A stretch of DNA of 64,000 nt, taken from the NCBI GenBank assembly GCA_020641055.1, contig CP067345.1:1357317-1421316 (forward strand). Reading direction: 5' to 3'. The number at the start of each line of letters is the position of its first letter. Position 1 is the stretch's first letter. The notes under the pieces are model-generated. The model saw only the letters and a list, made by a program, of their open reading frames with translations. It did no database searches and had not been told where the DNA came from. A program made the position numbers and the translations under genes. Positions 7,983 to 17,092 of the stretch are shown piece after piece. Origin of the DNA: Clostridioides sp. ES-S-0010-02. GTDB taxonomy: Bacteria; Bacillota; Clostridia; Peptostreptococcales; Peptostreptococcaceae.

Positions 7983-9404
7983 ATGGTAAGTTTTTTAGGT
8001 TCAATGGTGGTACTTATAGTAGGTTATTTTATTTATGGTACTTTTGTAGAAAAGGTTTTTGGAATTAATGATAAAAATCAAACTCCAGCTATAGCTTGTA
8101 GAGATGGTGTAGATTATGTTCCAATGAAATGGAAAAGAATTTTCTTAATTCAATTCTTAAATATCGCAGGTTTAGGTCCTATATTTGGTGCTATACAAGG
8201 TGCATTATTTGGGCCATCAGCATTTTTATGGATAGTATTTGGGACAATTTTTGCAGGTGGTGTACATGACTTTGCTTCTGGATATTTATCTATGAAGAAT
8301 AAAGGTACATCTGCATCAGAGTTAGTAGGTCTTTACTTAGGCAATAGTGCAAAAATAGCAATGAGAATATTTAGCGTTATTCTTTTGGTATTGGTTGGAG
8401 TTGTTTTTATAACAGGTCCAGCAGGATTACTAAAAACATTAACAGGAGTAAATACACAAATATGGGTTGGAGTAATAATTCTTTATTATATAATGGCTAC
8501 TGTTTTGCCAATAGATAAGTTAATTGGAAAAATATATCCTTTATTTGGAGCAGCTTTATTAATTATGGCAGTAGGTGTAGCAGGAGGATTAATAATAAAG
8601 GGATATAACATACCAAATATAAATTTACAAAATATGAATCCAAATGGAACACCCCTATTCCCATATTTATTTATAACAATAGCATGTGGGGCAATATCAG
8701 GTTTTCATGCAACACAATCACCACTTATGGCAAGATGTGTTGAAAGAGAAAGTGAAGCAAGACCAGTATTTTATGGTTCAATGGTTGCAGAAGGAATAAT
8801 AGCTTTAGTTTGGGCAGCAGCAGCTATGTCATACTTCCATGGTATACCTCAACTTAATGTAATATTTAATGATGGTGGAGCAGCTACTGTTGTTAATACA
8901 GTATCTGTTGGATTGATGGGGCCTATTGGAGGAGCTTTGGCTATACTTGGTGTTGTAGCATGTCCTATAACTTCAGGTGATACAGCATTTAGAAGTGCTA
9001 GATTAACAATAGCTGATGCAATGAACTACAATCAAGATGCAGTTAAAAATAGATTTTTAATAGCTTTACCACTATTTGCAGTAGGTGTTGCTCTTACATT
9101 TATAGATTTTAATATAATTTGGAGATACTTCTCTTGGGCAAATCAAACACTTGCTATGATAATGTTATGGACTGGTTCTGCATATTTGGTTAAAGCAAAT
9201 AAAAACCACTACATAACTACATTGCCAGCGCTTTTTATGACTGTAGTAACATTTAGTTATATAATGCAGGCAAAAGAAGGTTTTAGACTACCAGTAAATA
9301 TATCTAATGGAATAGGTGTTGCTGTTGCAATAATTCTTGGTATTTTATTCTTTAAAAAAGCTAAAGATATAAAAGAACAAAATACTCATAAATTAGCAAG
9401 TTAA
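7983..9404 (+). CDS. cstA: CstA-family carbon starvation transporter
   Basis: A 473-residue polytopic membrane protein with the CstA core (ACRDGVDYVPMKWK, FGTIFAGGVHDFASGYLS, GFHATQSPLMARC, ACPITSGDTAFRSARL). Family members in enteric bacteria (CstA, BtsT) move pyruvate and have been linked to peptide use. This version is much shorter than E. coli CstA (about 700 residues), as is common in clostridia. SD AAGGGG precedes the ATG. The position after a LytS/LytTR pair suggests sensing and uptake of the same fermentable nutrient; substrate and regulation are inferred. Confidence 0.88.
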   Translation: MVSFLGSMVVLIVGYFIYGTFVEKVFGINDKNQTPAIACRDGVDYVPMKWKRIFLIQFLNIAGLGPIFGAIQGALFGPSAFLWIVFGTIFAGGVHDFASGYLSMKNKGTSASELVGLYLGNSAKIAMRIFSVILLVLVGVVFITGPAGLLKTLTGVNTQIWVGVIILYYIMATVLPIDKLIGKIYPLFGAALLIMAVGVAGGLIIKGYNIPNINLQNMNPNGTPLFPYLFITIACGAISGFHATQSPLMARCVERESEARPVFYGSMVAEGIIALVWAAAAMSYFHGIPQLNVIFNDGGAATVVNTVSVGLMGPIGGALAILGVVACPITSGDTAFRSARLTIADAMNYNQDAVKNRFLIALPLFAVGVALTFIDFNIIWRYFSWANQTLAMIMLWTGSAYLVKANKNHYITTLPALFMTVVTFSYIMQAKEGFRLPVNISNGIGVAVAIILGILFFKKAKDIKEQNTHKLAS

Positions 9405-9450
9405 TATAATTATTACAAAAAATAAAAATATAACATTTAAATGTGTTTTA

Positions 9451-9494
9451 AAAATTTGTAGGTGAATTTAAAATTTGCCTACAATTTTTTTTTG
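9451..9494 (+). terminator. Terminator after cstA
   Basis: TTGTAGG (9456-9462) pairs with CCTACAA (9478-9484). The interior can pair further through ATTT/AAAT, and a run of nine T follows. Confidence 0.8.
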
Positions 9495-9586
9495 AAAAAA
9501 TCAAATCTTACTTTTTATTGTATTTTTAATTTAGTTTTCCACATACTATTTTTATGATATAAATATTAAAATTAGAGGTGTTAAAA

Positions 9587-10069
9587 ATGGATACTAAAAA
9601 ATACAAAGATAAATTATTGAAAGAAAGAGCAAATTTGACTAATTTAGTGGGAGATATGAAAGACAATACTTTATTTGGAGATACAAATAAACATACCAGT
9701 GAAAAGTATTCATCAGGAGAGTTATCTAGTTATGATAATCATATAGGAGATATGGGAACAGATTTATATATGCAAAATATGCAAAATAGTTTAATAAATC
9801 ATGAAGAAGGTAGATTGTATCAAATAGATATGGCATTATCTAAAATAGAAAATGGGACATACGGACTTTGTGATTTATGTCATAATAAAATAGATTTAGA
9901 AAGATTGGATATACTACCTGATACAAATTTATGCAATGAGTGTGCAAAAAAAGAAGAGGATTTATTAGGACATGCAAGTGAAACTCCTGAAGTGGAGGAT
10001 TCTAATTTTTATTCAACAGACCTAACAAATTTAACTGATTTAAACAAAAACGGAACATTAAGAGATTAA
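9587..10069 (+). CDS. YteA-family DksA/TraR-type zinc-finger protein
   Basis: A 160-residue protein with an N-terminal coiled-coil part and a C4 zinc finger (CDLCHNKI ... LCNECA, about residues 100-122), followed by a short acidic tail ending in a DLTNLTDL motif. This matches the YteA branch of the DksA/TraR superfamily, found mostly in endospore formers; a role in transcription control is inferred from DksA. I start at the ATG at 9587, preceded by AGAGGTG at ideal spacing, because the upstream GTG at 9578 overlaps that ribosome site. In related Firmicutes a gene of this family also sits just upstream of lspA. Confidence 0.85.
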   Translation: MDTKKYKDKLLKERANLTNLVGDMKDNTLFGDTNKHTSEKYSSGELSSYDNHIGDMGTDLYMQNMQNSLINHEEGRLYQIDMALSKIENGTYGLCDLCHNKIDLERLDILPDTNLCNECAKKEEDLLGHASETPEVEDSNFYSTDLTNLTDLNKNGTLRD

Positions 10070-10119
10070 AAAATTGACATCACATATTGTTAGAACGAAT
10101 TAAGAAAAGAGGTAATGAC

Positions 10120-10899
10120 ATGAAAAAAGTAATGTGGGGTATATGTATATGTGTATTATCAATAGTAGGCGTATATACATATAGTCATAATACACATAAT
10201 CAAAATAGCGTAAAAGAAGCTTATAGTCTAAATGACAATATAAAGAACGATTATGAAGATGTAATAATCAAGCAAGGAAATGAGGACGAAAAAATTTTAG
10301 CATTGACTTTTGATGATGGGCCAGATGAAGACTTTACACCACAAGTACTTGATATACTAAAGAAAAATAATGTAAAAGCAACTTTTTTTGTGGTTGGAGA
10401 AAAAGTTGCATATAACAAGGAATTACTAAAAAGACAGTATGAGGAAGGGCATGAGATAGGTAATCATACATTTACACATATAAATGTTGAAAAAAATAGT
10501 TATAATAAAGTAGAAAAAGAAATAACAGATACACAAAATGCTGTAAAGAGTGTAATTGGAGTAGAGCCCAAAATATTTAGACCTCCATATAGAGCTATGA
10601 GCAAAAGTGTATGTGATATTATAGTTTCTAAAGGTATGAATATAATTCTTTGGTCAAACTTGGACCCTAGAGATTGGTCAAATCCTGGCGTTGATAGTAT
10701 TATTAATACCATTCTTACAAAAGTACAAAATGGAAATATAATACTTTTACATGATTATAATAATAAAAGAAACAATAAGTCACAGACTATACAGGCTTTG
10801 GAAGTAGTAATTCCCAAGTTAAAAGAAAAAGGGTATAAATTTGTAACAGTATCTGAACTTATACAACATTTAGATAAAAATCAACAAGTACAAAAATAA
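10120..10899 (+). CDS. Polysaccharide deacetylase, membrane-anchored
   Basis: A 259-residue carbohydrate esterase family 4 (NodB) protein. An N-terminal hydrophobic segment (about residues 4-20) without a clear cleavage site suggests a signal anchor, so it acts outside the membrane. Motif 1 is LTFDDGPDED, the metal histidines lie in GNHTFTH, motif 3 is RPPYRAMS, motif 4 includes DPRDWSNPG, and motif 5 is IILLHDYNN. The likely substrate is peptidoglycan N-acetylglucosamine or N-acetylmuramic acid. ATG at 10120 follows AAGAGGTAA; an upstream TTG in frame has no ribosome site. A 14-bp hairpin terminator follows, separating it from lspA. Confidence 0.9.
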   Translation: MKKVMWGICICVLSIVGVYTYSHNTHNQNSVKEAYSLNDNIKNDYEDVIIKQGNEDEKILALTFDDGPDEDFTPQVLDILKKNNVKATFFVVGEKVAYNKELLKRQYEEGHEIGNHTFTHINVEKNSYNKVEKEITDTQNAVKSVIGVEPKIFRPPYRAMSKSVCDIIVSKGMNIILWSNLDPRDWSNPGVDSIINTILTKVQNGNIILLHDYNNKRNNKSQTIQALEVVIPKLKEKGYKFVTVSELIQHLDKNQQVQK

Positions 10900-10918
10900 A
10901 AGATATTTGTTTAAAGAC

Positions 10919-10962
10919 TAATGATGCTTGTAAATCTAAAATACAAGCATCATTAATCTTTA
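10919..10962 (+). terminator. Terminator after the deacetylase gene
   Basis: A perfect 14-bp inverted repeat (10919-10932 with 10942-10955) is followed by a short T-rich tail. The rest of 10963-11113 is AT-rich without visible genes. Confidence 0.75.
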
Positions 10963-11113
10963 AGCTATAAAATACACAAAAAGTATTGAATAATAGAGTA
11001 TTTTGAAATTTTTTATACATAATAATGTAATTTTAAATTTGTAGCAATTTATAATATAGAAGGGTTAATATTATTTTTGATTAGTTTTACTAAAAAATTC
11101 AATTTTAACAGAG

Positions 11114-11143
11114 TTGCTCTTTATAGTATTTTTTTTGTATAAT
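11114..11143 (+). promoter_or_regulatory. Promoter of lspA-rluD
   Basis: TTGCTC (11114-11119), an 18-bp spacer and a perfect TATAAT (11138-11143) lie about 60 bp before the lspA start. Confidence 0.65.
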
Positions 11144-11201
11144 GGTAATAGTGAATTTCAATCAAAATTGATTTTTAAATAATTTATAGGGGGAAAAATC
11201 A

Positions 11202-11648
11202 TTGTTATATGTGTTAATAATAATTCTGCTTATAGGATTAGACCAATTGTCTAAACTATGGGTGTTAAATAATTTGGTGAATGTGTCTACAATACCAATA
11301 ATAAAGAATGTATTTCATCTAACTTATGTTGAAAATAGAGGTGCAGCATTTGGACTATTACAAAATAATCAATGGATATTTATAATAGTTGCACTAATTG
11401 CAACAGTATTTGGGTTATATTATCTCAATACAAGAAAAGTACATACATCTGGAAAGTTGGGAATCATATTAATAATATCTGGTGCATTAGGAAATCTAAT
11501 TGATAGAGTTAGATTAGGGTTTGTAGTAGATTATTTTGACTTTAGGATTATATGGGAGTATGTATTTAATGTAGCTGATGTATTTGTAGTTGTAGGAACT
11601 GTATTTTTATGTATATATGTTTTATTTTTTGAAAGTAAAAGTAGGTGA
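11202..11648 (+). CDS. lspA: Lipoprotein signal peptidase (signal peptidase II)
   Basis: A four-helix membrane aspartyl protease that removes the signal peptide of lipid-modified prolipoproteins, such as the solute-binding lipoprotein at 51932-53209. Family blocks are all present in 148 residues: DQLSKLW, the VENRGAAFG loop, GALGNLIDRVRLGFVVDYFDF (first catalytic Asp) and FNVADVFVVVG (second catalytic Asp). The start is a TTG with TAGGGGG 8 nt upstream; no ATG is possible without losing the first helix. It lies 4 nt before the pseudouridine synthase gene, as in other Firmicutes. Confidence 0.96.
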   Translation: MLYVLIIILLIGLDQLSKLWVLNNLVNVSTIPIIKNVFHLTYVENRGAAFGLLQNNQWIFIIVALIATVFGLYYLNTRKVHTSGKLGIILIISGALGNLIDRVRLGFVVDYFDFRIIWEYVFNVADVFVVVGTVFLCIYVLFFESKSR

Positions 11649-11652
11649 TTTG

Positions 11653-12564
11653 ATGGAGAATGTAAGAGAGTTTTTAGTGCTTGAAGAGGAAGAAGAGGTT
11701 AGACTTGATGTTTATCTAGCAGAACAATTAGGAGATATGTCAAGAAGCTACATACAAAAAATTATAAAAGATGGTAAAGTAAAAGTTAATAATAAAGTAG
11801 AAAAAGCAAAATATTTAGTTAAAGAAGAAGATAAGATTATTATAGAAATACCAGAACCTAAAGTTCTAGAGGTTGTAGCTCAAAATATACCAATAGATAT
11901 TGTATTTGAAGATGATGATATTTTAATAATTAACAAGTCTCAGGATATGGTTGTTCACCCTGCTCCTGGAAATTATGAAAATACATTGGTAAATGGAATT
12001 TTGTATCATTGTAAAGATAAGTTATCATCAATAAATGGTGTTATTAGACCTGGTATAGTTCATAGAATAGACAAAGATACTTCTGGTCTTCTTATGGTAG
12101 CTAAAAATAATTATGCACATAATTTTTTAGCAGAACAATTAAAAGAGCATTCTATAACTAGGGAGTATGAATTTATATGTTATGGTGTAGTTAAAGAAGA
12201 TAAAATAACTGTAGACAAACCAATAGGAAGAAATCCTAAGGATAGATTAAAAATGGCTGTAGTAAAGGATGGAAGAAATGCAGTAACTCATTTTGAAGTG
12301 GTAGAAAGATTTGATAAATTTACTCATATGAGAGCTAGACTTGAAACTGGTAGAACTCATCAAATAAGAGTTCATGCCTCATCTATAAATCATCCGCTTT
12401 TAGGTGATAGTGTATATGGACCTAAAGAAAATAAGTTTAAACTAAAGGGACAAACTTTACATGCTAAGAAATTGGGATTTATACATCCTACCACTAAGGA
12501 ATATATTGAATTTGATTCAGAATTACCAGAATACTTTAAGGAAGTTCTTAGAAAAATTAAATAA
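11653..12564 (+). CDS. rluD: RluA-family 23S rRNA pseudouridine synthase (RluD-like)
   Basis: A 303-residue protein with an N-terminal S4 RNA-binding domain (about 15-75: RLDVYLAEQL, SRSYIQKIIKDGKV) and a catalytic domain with GIVHRIDKDTSGLLMVAKN, whose Asp is the nucleophile, plus RLETGRTHQIRVH. It converts uridines in 23S rRNA to pseudouridine; this subfamily usually targets helix 69. The ATG at 11653 follows TAGGTGA that overlaps the lspA stop, so translation is coupled. Gene order lspA, rluD-like, pyrR matches the B. subtilis lspA-ylyB-pyrR cluster. Confidence 0.92.
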   Translation: MENVREFLVLEEEEEVRLDVYLAEQLGDMSRSYIQKIIKDGKVKVNNKVEKAKYLVKEEDKIIIEIPEPKVLEVVAQNIPIDIVFEDDDILIINKSQDMVVHPAPGNYENTLVNGILYHCKDKLSSINGVIRPGIVHRIDKDTSGLLMVAKNNYAHNFLAEQLKEHSITREYEFICYGVVKEDKITVDKPIGRNPKDRLKMAVVKDGRNAVTHFEVVERFDKFTHMRARLETGRTHQIRVHASSINHPLLGDSVYGPKENKFKLKGQTLHAKKLGFIHPTTKEYIEFDSELPEYFKEVLRKIK

Positions 12565-12723
12565 AAGTTTGTATGATATTATAAATCATCTAATTAGATT
12601 TATACAAGTGATAAAATTAGTGAAGTTTAGCTAAAATATTTTATATTAAAGTATTTTGATTAAAAAAGCTTGAAAAATTTGAAATATAAATATATAATTT
12701 GAGTTAATGGAGTATAAAAATTA

Positions 12724-12820
12724 TCTTTAAACGATACAGAGATATCGTAAGACAATTGCTGAATTAGACTATATATTTTTTTATATAAAAGCTTCTTGTC
12801 TTGTGATGAGAAGTTTTTTG
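12724..12820 (+). promoter_or_regulatory. PyrR-responsive attenuator of pyrR(-uraA)
   Basis: Three competing elements are visible. A hairpin at 12731-12748 (stem ACGATA/TATCGT) carries a CAGAGA loop, close to the PyrR-binding loop, and is extended below a purine bulge by 12724-12727 with 12749-12752. An antiterminator pairs AAGACAA (12749-12755) with TTGTCTT (12796-12802). An intrinsic terminator (12789-12796 with about 12809-12815, then six T) overlaps that antiterminator. This is the standard PyrR logic: UMP-bound PyrR stabilises the first hairpin, frees the terminator and lowers pyrimidine gene expression. Confidence 0.8.
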
Positions 12821-12869
12821 TTGTTTAAATTGAAAATTTTAATAAAGTGGTTCTATAAAAATTTAAGAG

Positions 12870-13460
<591 letters not shown>

Positions 13461-13744
13461 TGGTTTTTTAATATTATATAAAAGCTCAGCATTGTATAGT
13501 CATGGAGGAGGATAAAGCTTACATATATTGCACAAAATAAATAATACAAGTTTATTAATGTGTATATTAATGTAGTCTCTATTCTCCTTTATTTTGGTTT
13601 TCAATGTCGTAAAATGTAAAAAAATGATAGTTTGTACAGTAAGTATATAGAGATTAAAAAATAGAATCTAGGGAATTATAATTAATTAAAAGATATTAAT
13701 TGAACAAAGGATTTATTCATATATAATAATTTTTGGAGGTTTTT
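13461..13744 (+). other. pyrR-uraA intergenic region
   Basis: This 284-bp gap contains a GGAGGAGG sequence at 13504-13511 with no usable start codon after it and only a 12-codon ATG frame overlapping it (13502-13540). No terminator or second PyrR attenuator was recognised. Confidence 0.4.
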
Positions 13745-14953
13745 ATGAAAAAAACGATAATGTCTTTACAACATTTATTGGCCATGTTTGGAGCGACAGT
13801 ATTAGTTCCCATTTTAACAGGCTTTAATCCATCAGTTGCAATTTTTTGCGCTGGTGTTGGTACATTGATATTTCATTTTTGTACAGAAGGAAAAGTACCT
13901 GCATTTTTAGGTTCAAGTTTTGCTTTTATTCCTGTTATACTAGCAGCTAAAGAAGCTTATGGAGGAGATTTGGCATATGCTCAGGGTGGTATAATAGTAG
14001 CAGGATTAATTTATATTATAATGTCAATTATAGTAAAATTAGTTGGGGTGGATAAAATTAAGTTATATTTTCCAGCACAAGTTACAGGAGCTATGATAGC
14101 AGTTATAGGTTTGAATTTATTACCAACGGCTTTTAATATGGCTTCAGCTAATTTTATAATAGCTTTTTTGACTTTAGCAATAGCAATTTTGACTAATAAG
14201 TTTGGTAGAGGATTTATAAAACAATTAGGTATATTAATAGCTGTTTTTTCTGGATATATAATATGTTTGGTATTAGGATTAGTAGATATAACTACAATTA
14301 CAGAAGCAAGTTTACTTGCTATACCTGACTTTACAATTCCTAAATTTAGCTTAGGAGCAATTGTAATTATATCTCCAGTTGTTTTAGCTGTATTTATGGA
14401 GCATATAGGAGATATGACTACTAATGGTGCTGTTGTAGGAAAAAACTTTATAGAGAATCCAGGATTAAACAGAACATTACTTGGTGATGGATTTGCAACT
14501 ATAGTAGCAGGATGCTTAGGTGGACCAGCTAACACTACTTATGGGGAAAATACAGCAGTACTGGCGATAACTAAAAACTATGACCCTTCAATACTTAGAC
14601 GTACAGCAGTATTTGCTATATTGCTTGCATGTGTAGGGAAGTTTGGAGGATTTCTTCAAAGTATACCAGGTTCAGTTATGGGTGGAATCAGTATAATGCT
14701 ATTTTCAATGATAACTTATGTTGGATTAAAAACTATAAAAGATAGTTCTTGTGTAGAAAGTAAAGTAAATATATTGATAATAGCAGTTATATTATTGATA
14801 GGTCTTGGAACAACTTACTTATCTAATAAAGGGATTTCTATAGGAATTCCTATAACAAGTACTGTAAAGATAACTGGTCTTAGTTTGGCTGCGATTGTAG
14901 GTATTGTACTAAATAGAATATTGAATAATCAAGATTTTAAAGTTGAAAAATAA
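13745..14953 (+). CDS. uraA: Uracil/xanthine NCS2-family permease, probable uracil permease
   Basis: A 402-residue NCS2 symporter with about 14 hydrophobic segments. The start (SLQHLLAMFGATVLVPILTGF), the GSSFAFIP strand, the acidic VVLAVFMEHIGDMTTNGAVVG helix and GCLGGPANTTYGENTAVLAITK are typical of UraA/PyrP. It imports uracil at the cytoplasmic membrane, and the position behind pyrR supports that substrate. ATG 13745 has TTGGAGG 5-6 nt upstream; the in-frame TTG at 13733 is inside that ribosome site. Confidence 0.93.
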   Translation: MKKTIMSLQHLLAMFGATVLVPILTGFNPSVAIFCAGVGTLIFHFCTEGKVPAFLGSSFAFIPVILAAKEAYGGDLAYAQGGIIVAGLIYIIMSIIVKLVGVDKIKLYFPAQVTGAMIAVIGLNLLPTAFNMASANFIIAFLTLAIAILTNKFGRGFIKQLGILIAVFSGYIICLVLGLVDITTITEASLLAIPDFTIPKFSLGAIVIISPVVLAVFMEHIGDMTTNGAVVGKNFIENPGLNRTLLGDGFATIVAGCLGGPANTTYGENTAVLAITKNYDPSILRRTAVFAILLACVGKFGGFLQSIPGSVMGGISIMLFSMITYVGLKTIKDSSCVESKVNILIIAVILLIGLGTTYLSNKGISIGIPITSTVKITGLSLAAIVGIVLNRILNNQDFKVEK

Positions 14954-14995
14954 TAATTAATTAAGTATATATTATTTTAAATAATCAATTTTTTA

Positions 14996-15024
14996 TAGAC
15001 ATCGGCAATCAATATTGATATAAT
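14996..15024 (+). promoter_or_regulatory. Promoter of the ABC-F gene leader
   Basis: TAGACA (14996-15001), exactly 17 bp, then TATAAT (15019-15024). It would give a leader of about 215 nt before the coding start. Confidence 0.75.
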
Positions 15025-15113
15025 GATTAAAAATAAATAAAAGAAAGGGTAAGGTAACTGGGAAGATGAGAATATAATCTATTTTTTATAATTTAAAGTA
15101 TTGTAAATTTTGA

Positions 15114-15245
15114 AAAGCCTATATTGGTGGCTTTATTTATAATGCTTAAATTAAGGAGAGTAGATTATAGTCTATACGTTTAGTTATTGTGCCTATTTAT
15201 GTAAATCTCTCCTTATATTTAAGTATACCAGGGAGGGATTTTTTT
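15114..15245 (+). promoter_or_regulatory. uORF and attenuator leader of the ABC-F gene
   Basis: A 13-codon reading frame, MLKLRRVDYSLYV (15142-15183), follows GGTGG. That ribosome site lies in a hairpin AAAGCC/GGCTTT (15114-15119 with 15129-15134). The uORF covers TAAGGAGAG (15152-15160), which can pair with CTCTCCTTA (15207-15215). The latter can instead pair, through AAATCTCTCC (15203-15212), with GGAGGGATTT (15232-15241) and a T run, forming a terminator-like hairpin that also buries the ABC-F ribosome site. Mutually exclusive hairpins plus a leader peptide are the hallmark of antibiotic-induced attenuation in this family. Confidence 0.7.
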
Positions 15246-16904
15246 ATGATGTTAATAAAAGTAGAAAATTTAAAAAAATATTATGCTGATAAATTAATTT
15301 TGGATATAGATAAACTTGAAATATTAGAGAATGAGAGAATAGGTTTAGTGGGTTCAAATGGTCAGGGAAAAACAACTTTATTAAAAGCAATATTGGGTGA
15401 AATAGAAATTGATGAAGGTTGTGTTTATCTTACAGATAGCTATTCATATATAAGTCAGAGTGAAAATAATATTGAAAAATGTAATGATAGTAAAGAAAAA
15501 AGTCTATTAAATGCGCCAGATAAATTTGAAGATTATTTATCTGGAGGAGAAAAAGTTAAGCTAAAGATAGCAGATGCACTGAATAATAAGAAAAATATAA
15601 TAATAGCAGATGAACCAACTTCAAATTTAGATAAAAAGAGTATAGATATTTTGGAAAATATGTTTAAGAGACATAAAGGAGCATTATTATTAATATCTCA
15701 TGACAGACGTTTTTTAGATGAATTATGTACAACTATATTGGAATTGGAAGGTGGGAAATTAAAAGTTTATAAAGGTAATTACACTGATTATTTAGAACAA
15801 AAGGATGCGGATACAAAAAGAGCTGACTTTGAATATCATGAATATATAAATGAAAAAAAAAGATTGGAGAAAGCTCTTTTAGGCAAAAAAGCTTTAAGTG
15901 ATGGTATAAGGAAGACTCCAAAACGAATGGGGAATTCAGAAGCTAGACTCCATAAAATGGGTGGTCAAACAAATAAGAAAAAAATAGATTCAAGTGTAAA
16001 AGCATTAAAAAGTAGAATTGAGAAATTGGAAGTAAAGGATAAGCCTAAAGTTTGTACAGATATGAATATTAAAATACAGGATGGTATGGAAATAATCAGC
16101 AAAAACTTAGTGGAATTAAAGGATTTAAGTTTAAATGTGGGAAAAAAGCTTTTACTAGATAATATTTCTTTCAAGGTAAAAAGAGGTAAGAAAATAGCTT
16201 TATTAGGCGATAATGGATGTGGAAAAAGTACTCTGATAAAAGAAATACTTAGTAATAAAAATGATTGTATAAAGATAAATAACAAGGTAAAGATAGGTTA
16301 TTTTGACCAAAATCAAGATTTATTAGATGAGGAAAAGAGTATTTTGTACAATATCAAAGCAAATAGTTCATTTACTGAGTCTTTTATAAGAATAAATTTA
16401 AATTTATTTGGATTTAAAAGTGATACTGTTTATAAAAAAGTTAAAGTTCTTAGTGGGGGTGAAAAAGTAAAGATAGCTCTATGTAAAATAATACTAGAAG
16501 ATAATAATTTTTTAGTTCTTGATGAGCCAACTAATTACTTGGATATAAAATCTATGGAAGCTTTGGAAAAAGCATTGATAAATACTGATAAAACTATGCT
16601 TATAGTATCTCATGATAGAGTATTTATATCTCATATTTGTGATTATTTTTTAGAAATAAAAGATAAGCATATAAAGGAGTTTGATTGTAATTATAGTGAT
16701 TATATCATTAGCAGAAATAAAAAAACTCCCAGTATAGAAAGTAAAGTTAAACAAGAAAATCTTTTAGTATTAGAAAATAGACTTACAAACATTATATCTA
16801 TGCTGTCAATAGAAAAAGATAATGCAAAAAAAGAGTGTTATGAATTAGAATATAATGAGCTATTAGAAAAAATTAGACGCATAAAAAATAATGCTCAAAA
16901 TTAA
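15246..16904 (+). CDS. ABC-F family ribosomal-protection ATPase
   Basis: A soluble 552-residue tandem ABC protein without membrane segments. Domain 1 has GSNGQGKTT, LSGGEKVKL and ADEPTSNLD; domain 2 has GDNGCGKST, LSGGEKVKI and LDEPTNYLD. The linker (about residues 185-275) is long, basic and rich in K/R, as in antibiotic-resistance ABC-F proteins that reach the peptidyl transferase centre. A chromosomal C. difficile ABC-F named CplR gives pleuromutilin, lincosamide and streptogramin A resistance; this may be that gene, but I cannot prove identity. ATG 15246 follows AGGGAGGG; an in-frame GTG at 15189 lies in the leader and lacks an SD. Expression is probably induced through the leader. Confidence 0.88.
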   Translation: MMLIKVENLKKYYADKLILDIDKLEILENERIGLVGSNGQGKTTLLKAILGEIEIDEGCVYLTDSYSYISQSENNIEKCNDSKEKSLLNAPDKFEDYLSGGEKVKLKIADALNNKKNIIIADEPTSNLDKKSIDILENMFKRHKGALLLISHDRRFLDELCTTILELEGGKLKVYKGNYTDYLEQKDADTKRADFEYHEYINEKKRLEKALLGKKALSDGIRKTPKRMGNSEARLHKMGGQTNKKKIDSSVKALKSRIEKLEVKDKPKVCTDMNIKIQDGMEIISKNLVELKDLSLNVGKKLLLDNISFKVKRGKKIALLGDNGCGKSTLIKEILSNKNDCIKINNKVKIGYFDQNQDLLDEEKSILYNIKANSSFTESFIRINLNLFGFKSDTVYKKVKVLSGGEKVKIALCKIILEDNNFLVLDEPTNYLDIKSMEALEKALINTDKTMLIVSHDRVFISHICDYFLEIKDKHIKEFDCNYSDYIISRNKKTPSIESKVKQENLLVLENRLTNIISMLSIEKDNAKKECYELEYNELLEKIRRIKNNAQN

Positions 16905-16992
16905 ACTAATCGTTGTTTTTTATAAAAATAGAAATTAATCAATTTAAATATAAGTATTGATTATTAAAAAACTAAAAATAAACAAATTTAAA

Positions 16993-17030
16993 AGTGGCAT
17001 TCTTGTACAATAAGAATGCCACTACTTTTA
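16993..17030. terminator. Terminator between convergent ABC-F and rqcH
   Basis: A perfect 12-bp stem (16993-17004 with 17012-17023) with A-rich and T-rich sides can act in both directions. Confidence 0.85.
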
Positions 17031-17092
17031 GTTAATATGGTAAATATATTATTATTTACCAGTCAGAAATTTTTATAGCTACGAGATATATT

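Noticed and set aside
13502-13540. 12-codon ATG frame in the pyrR-uraA gap
   Set aside because: It has no ribosome site of its own; the GGAGGAGG lies inside it, so it is probably chance.
14011-14535. Long antisense open frame inside uraA
   Set aside because: Its composition is that of a complementary strand of a membrane protein gene, with no ribosome site or homology.
15189-15245. GTG start that would lengthen the ABC-F protein by 19 residues
   Set aside because: No SD at useful distance, the extension does not look like an ABC-F N-terminus, and the segment is part of the leader hairpins.
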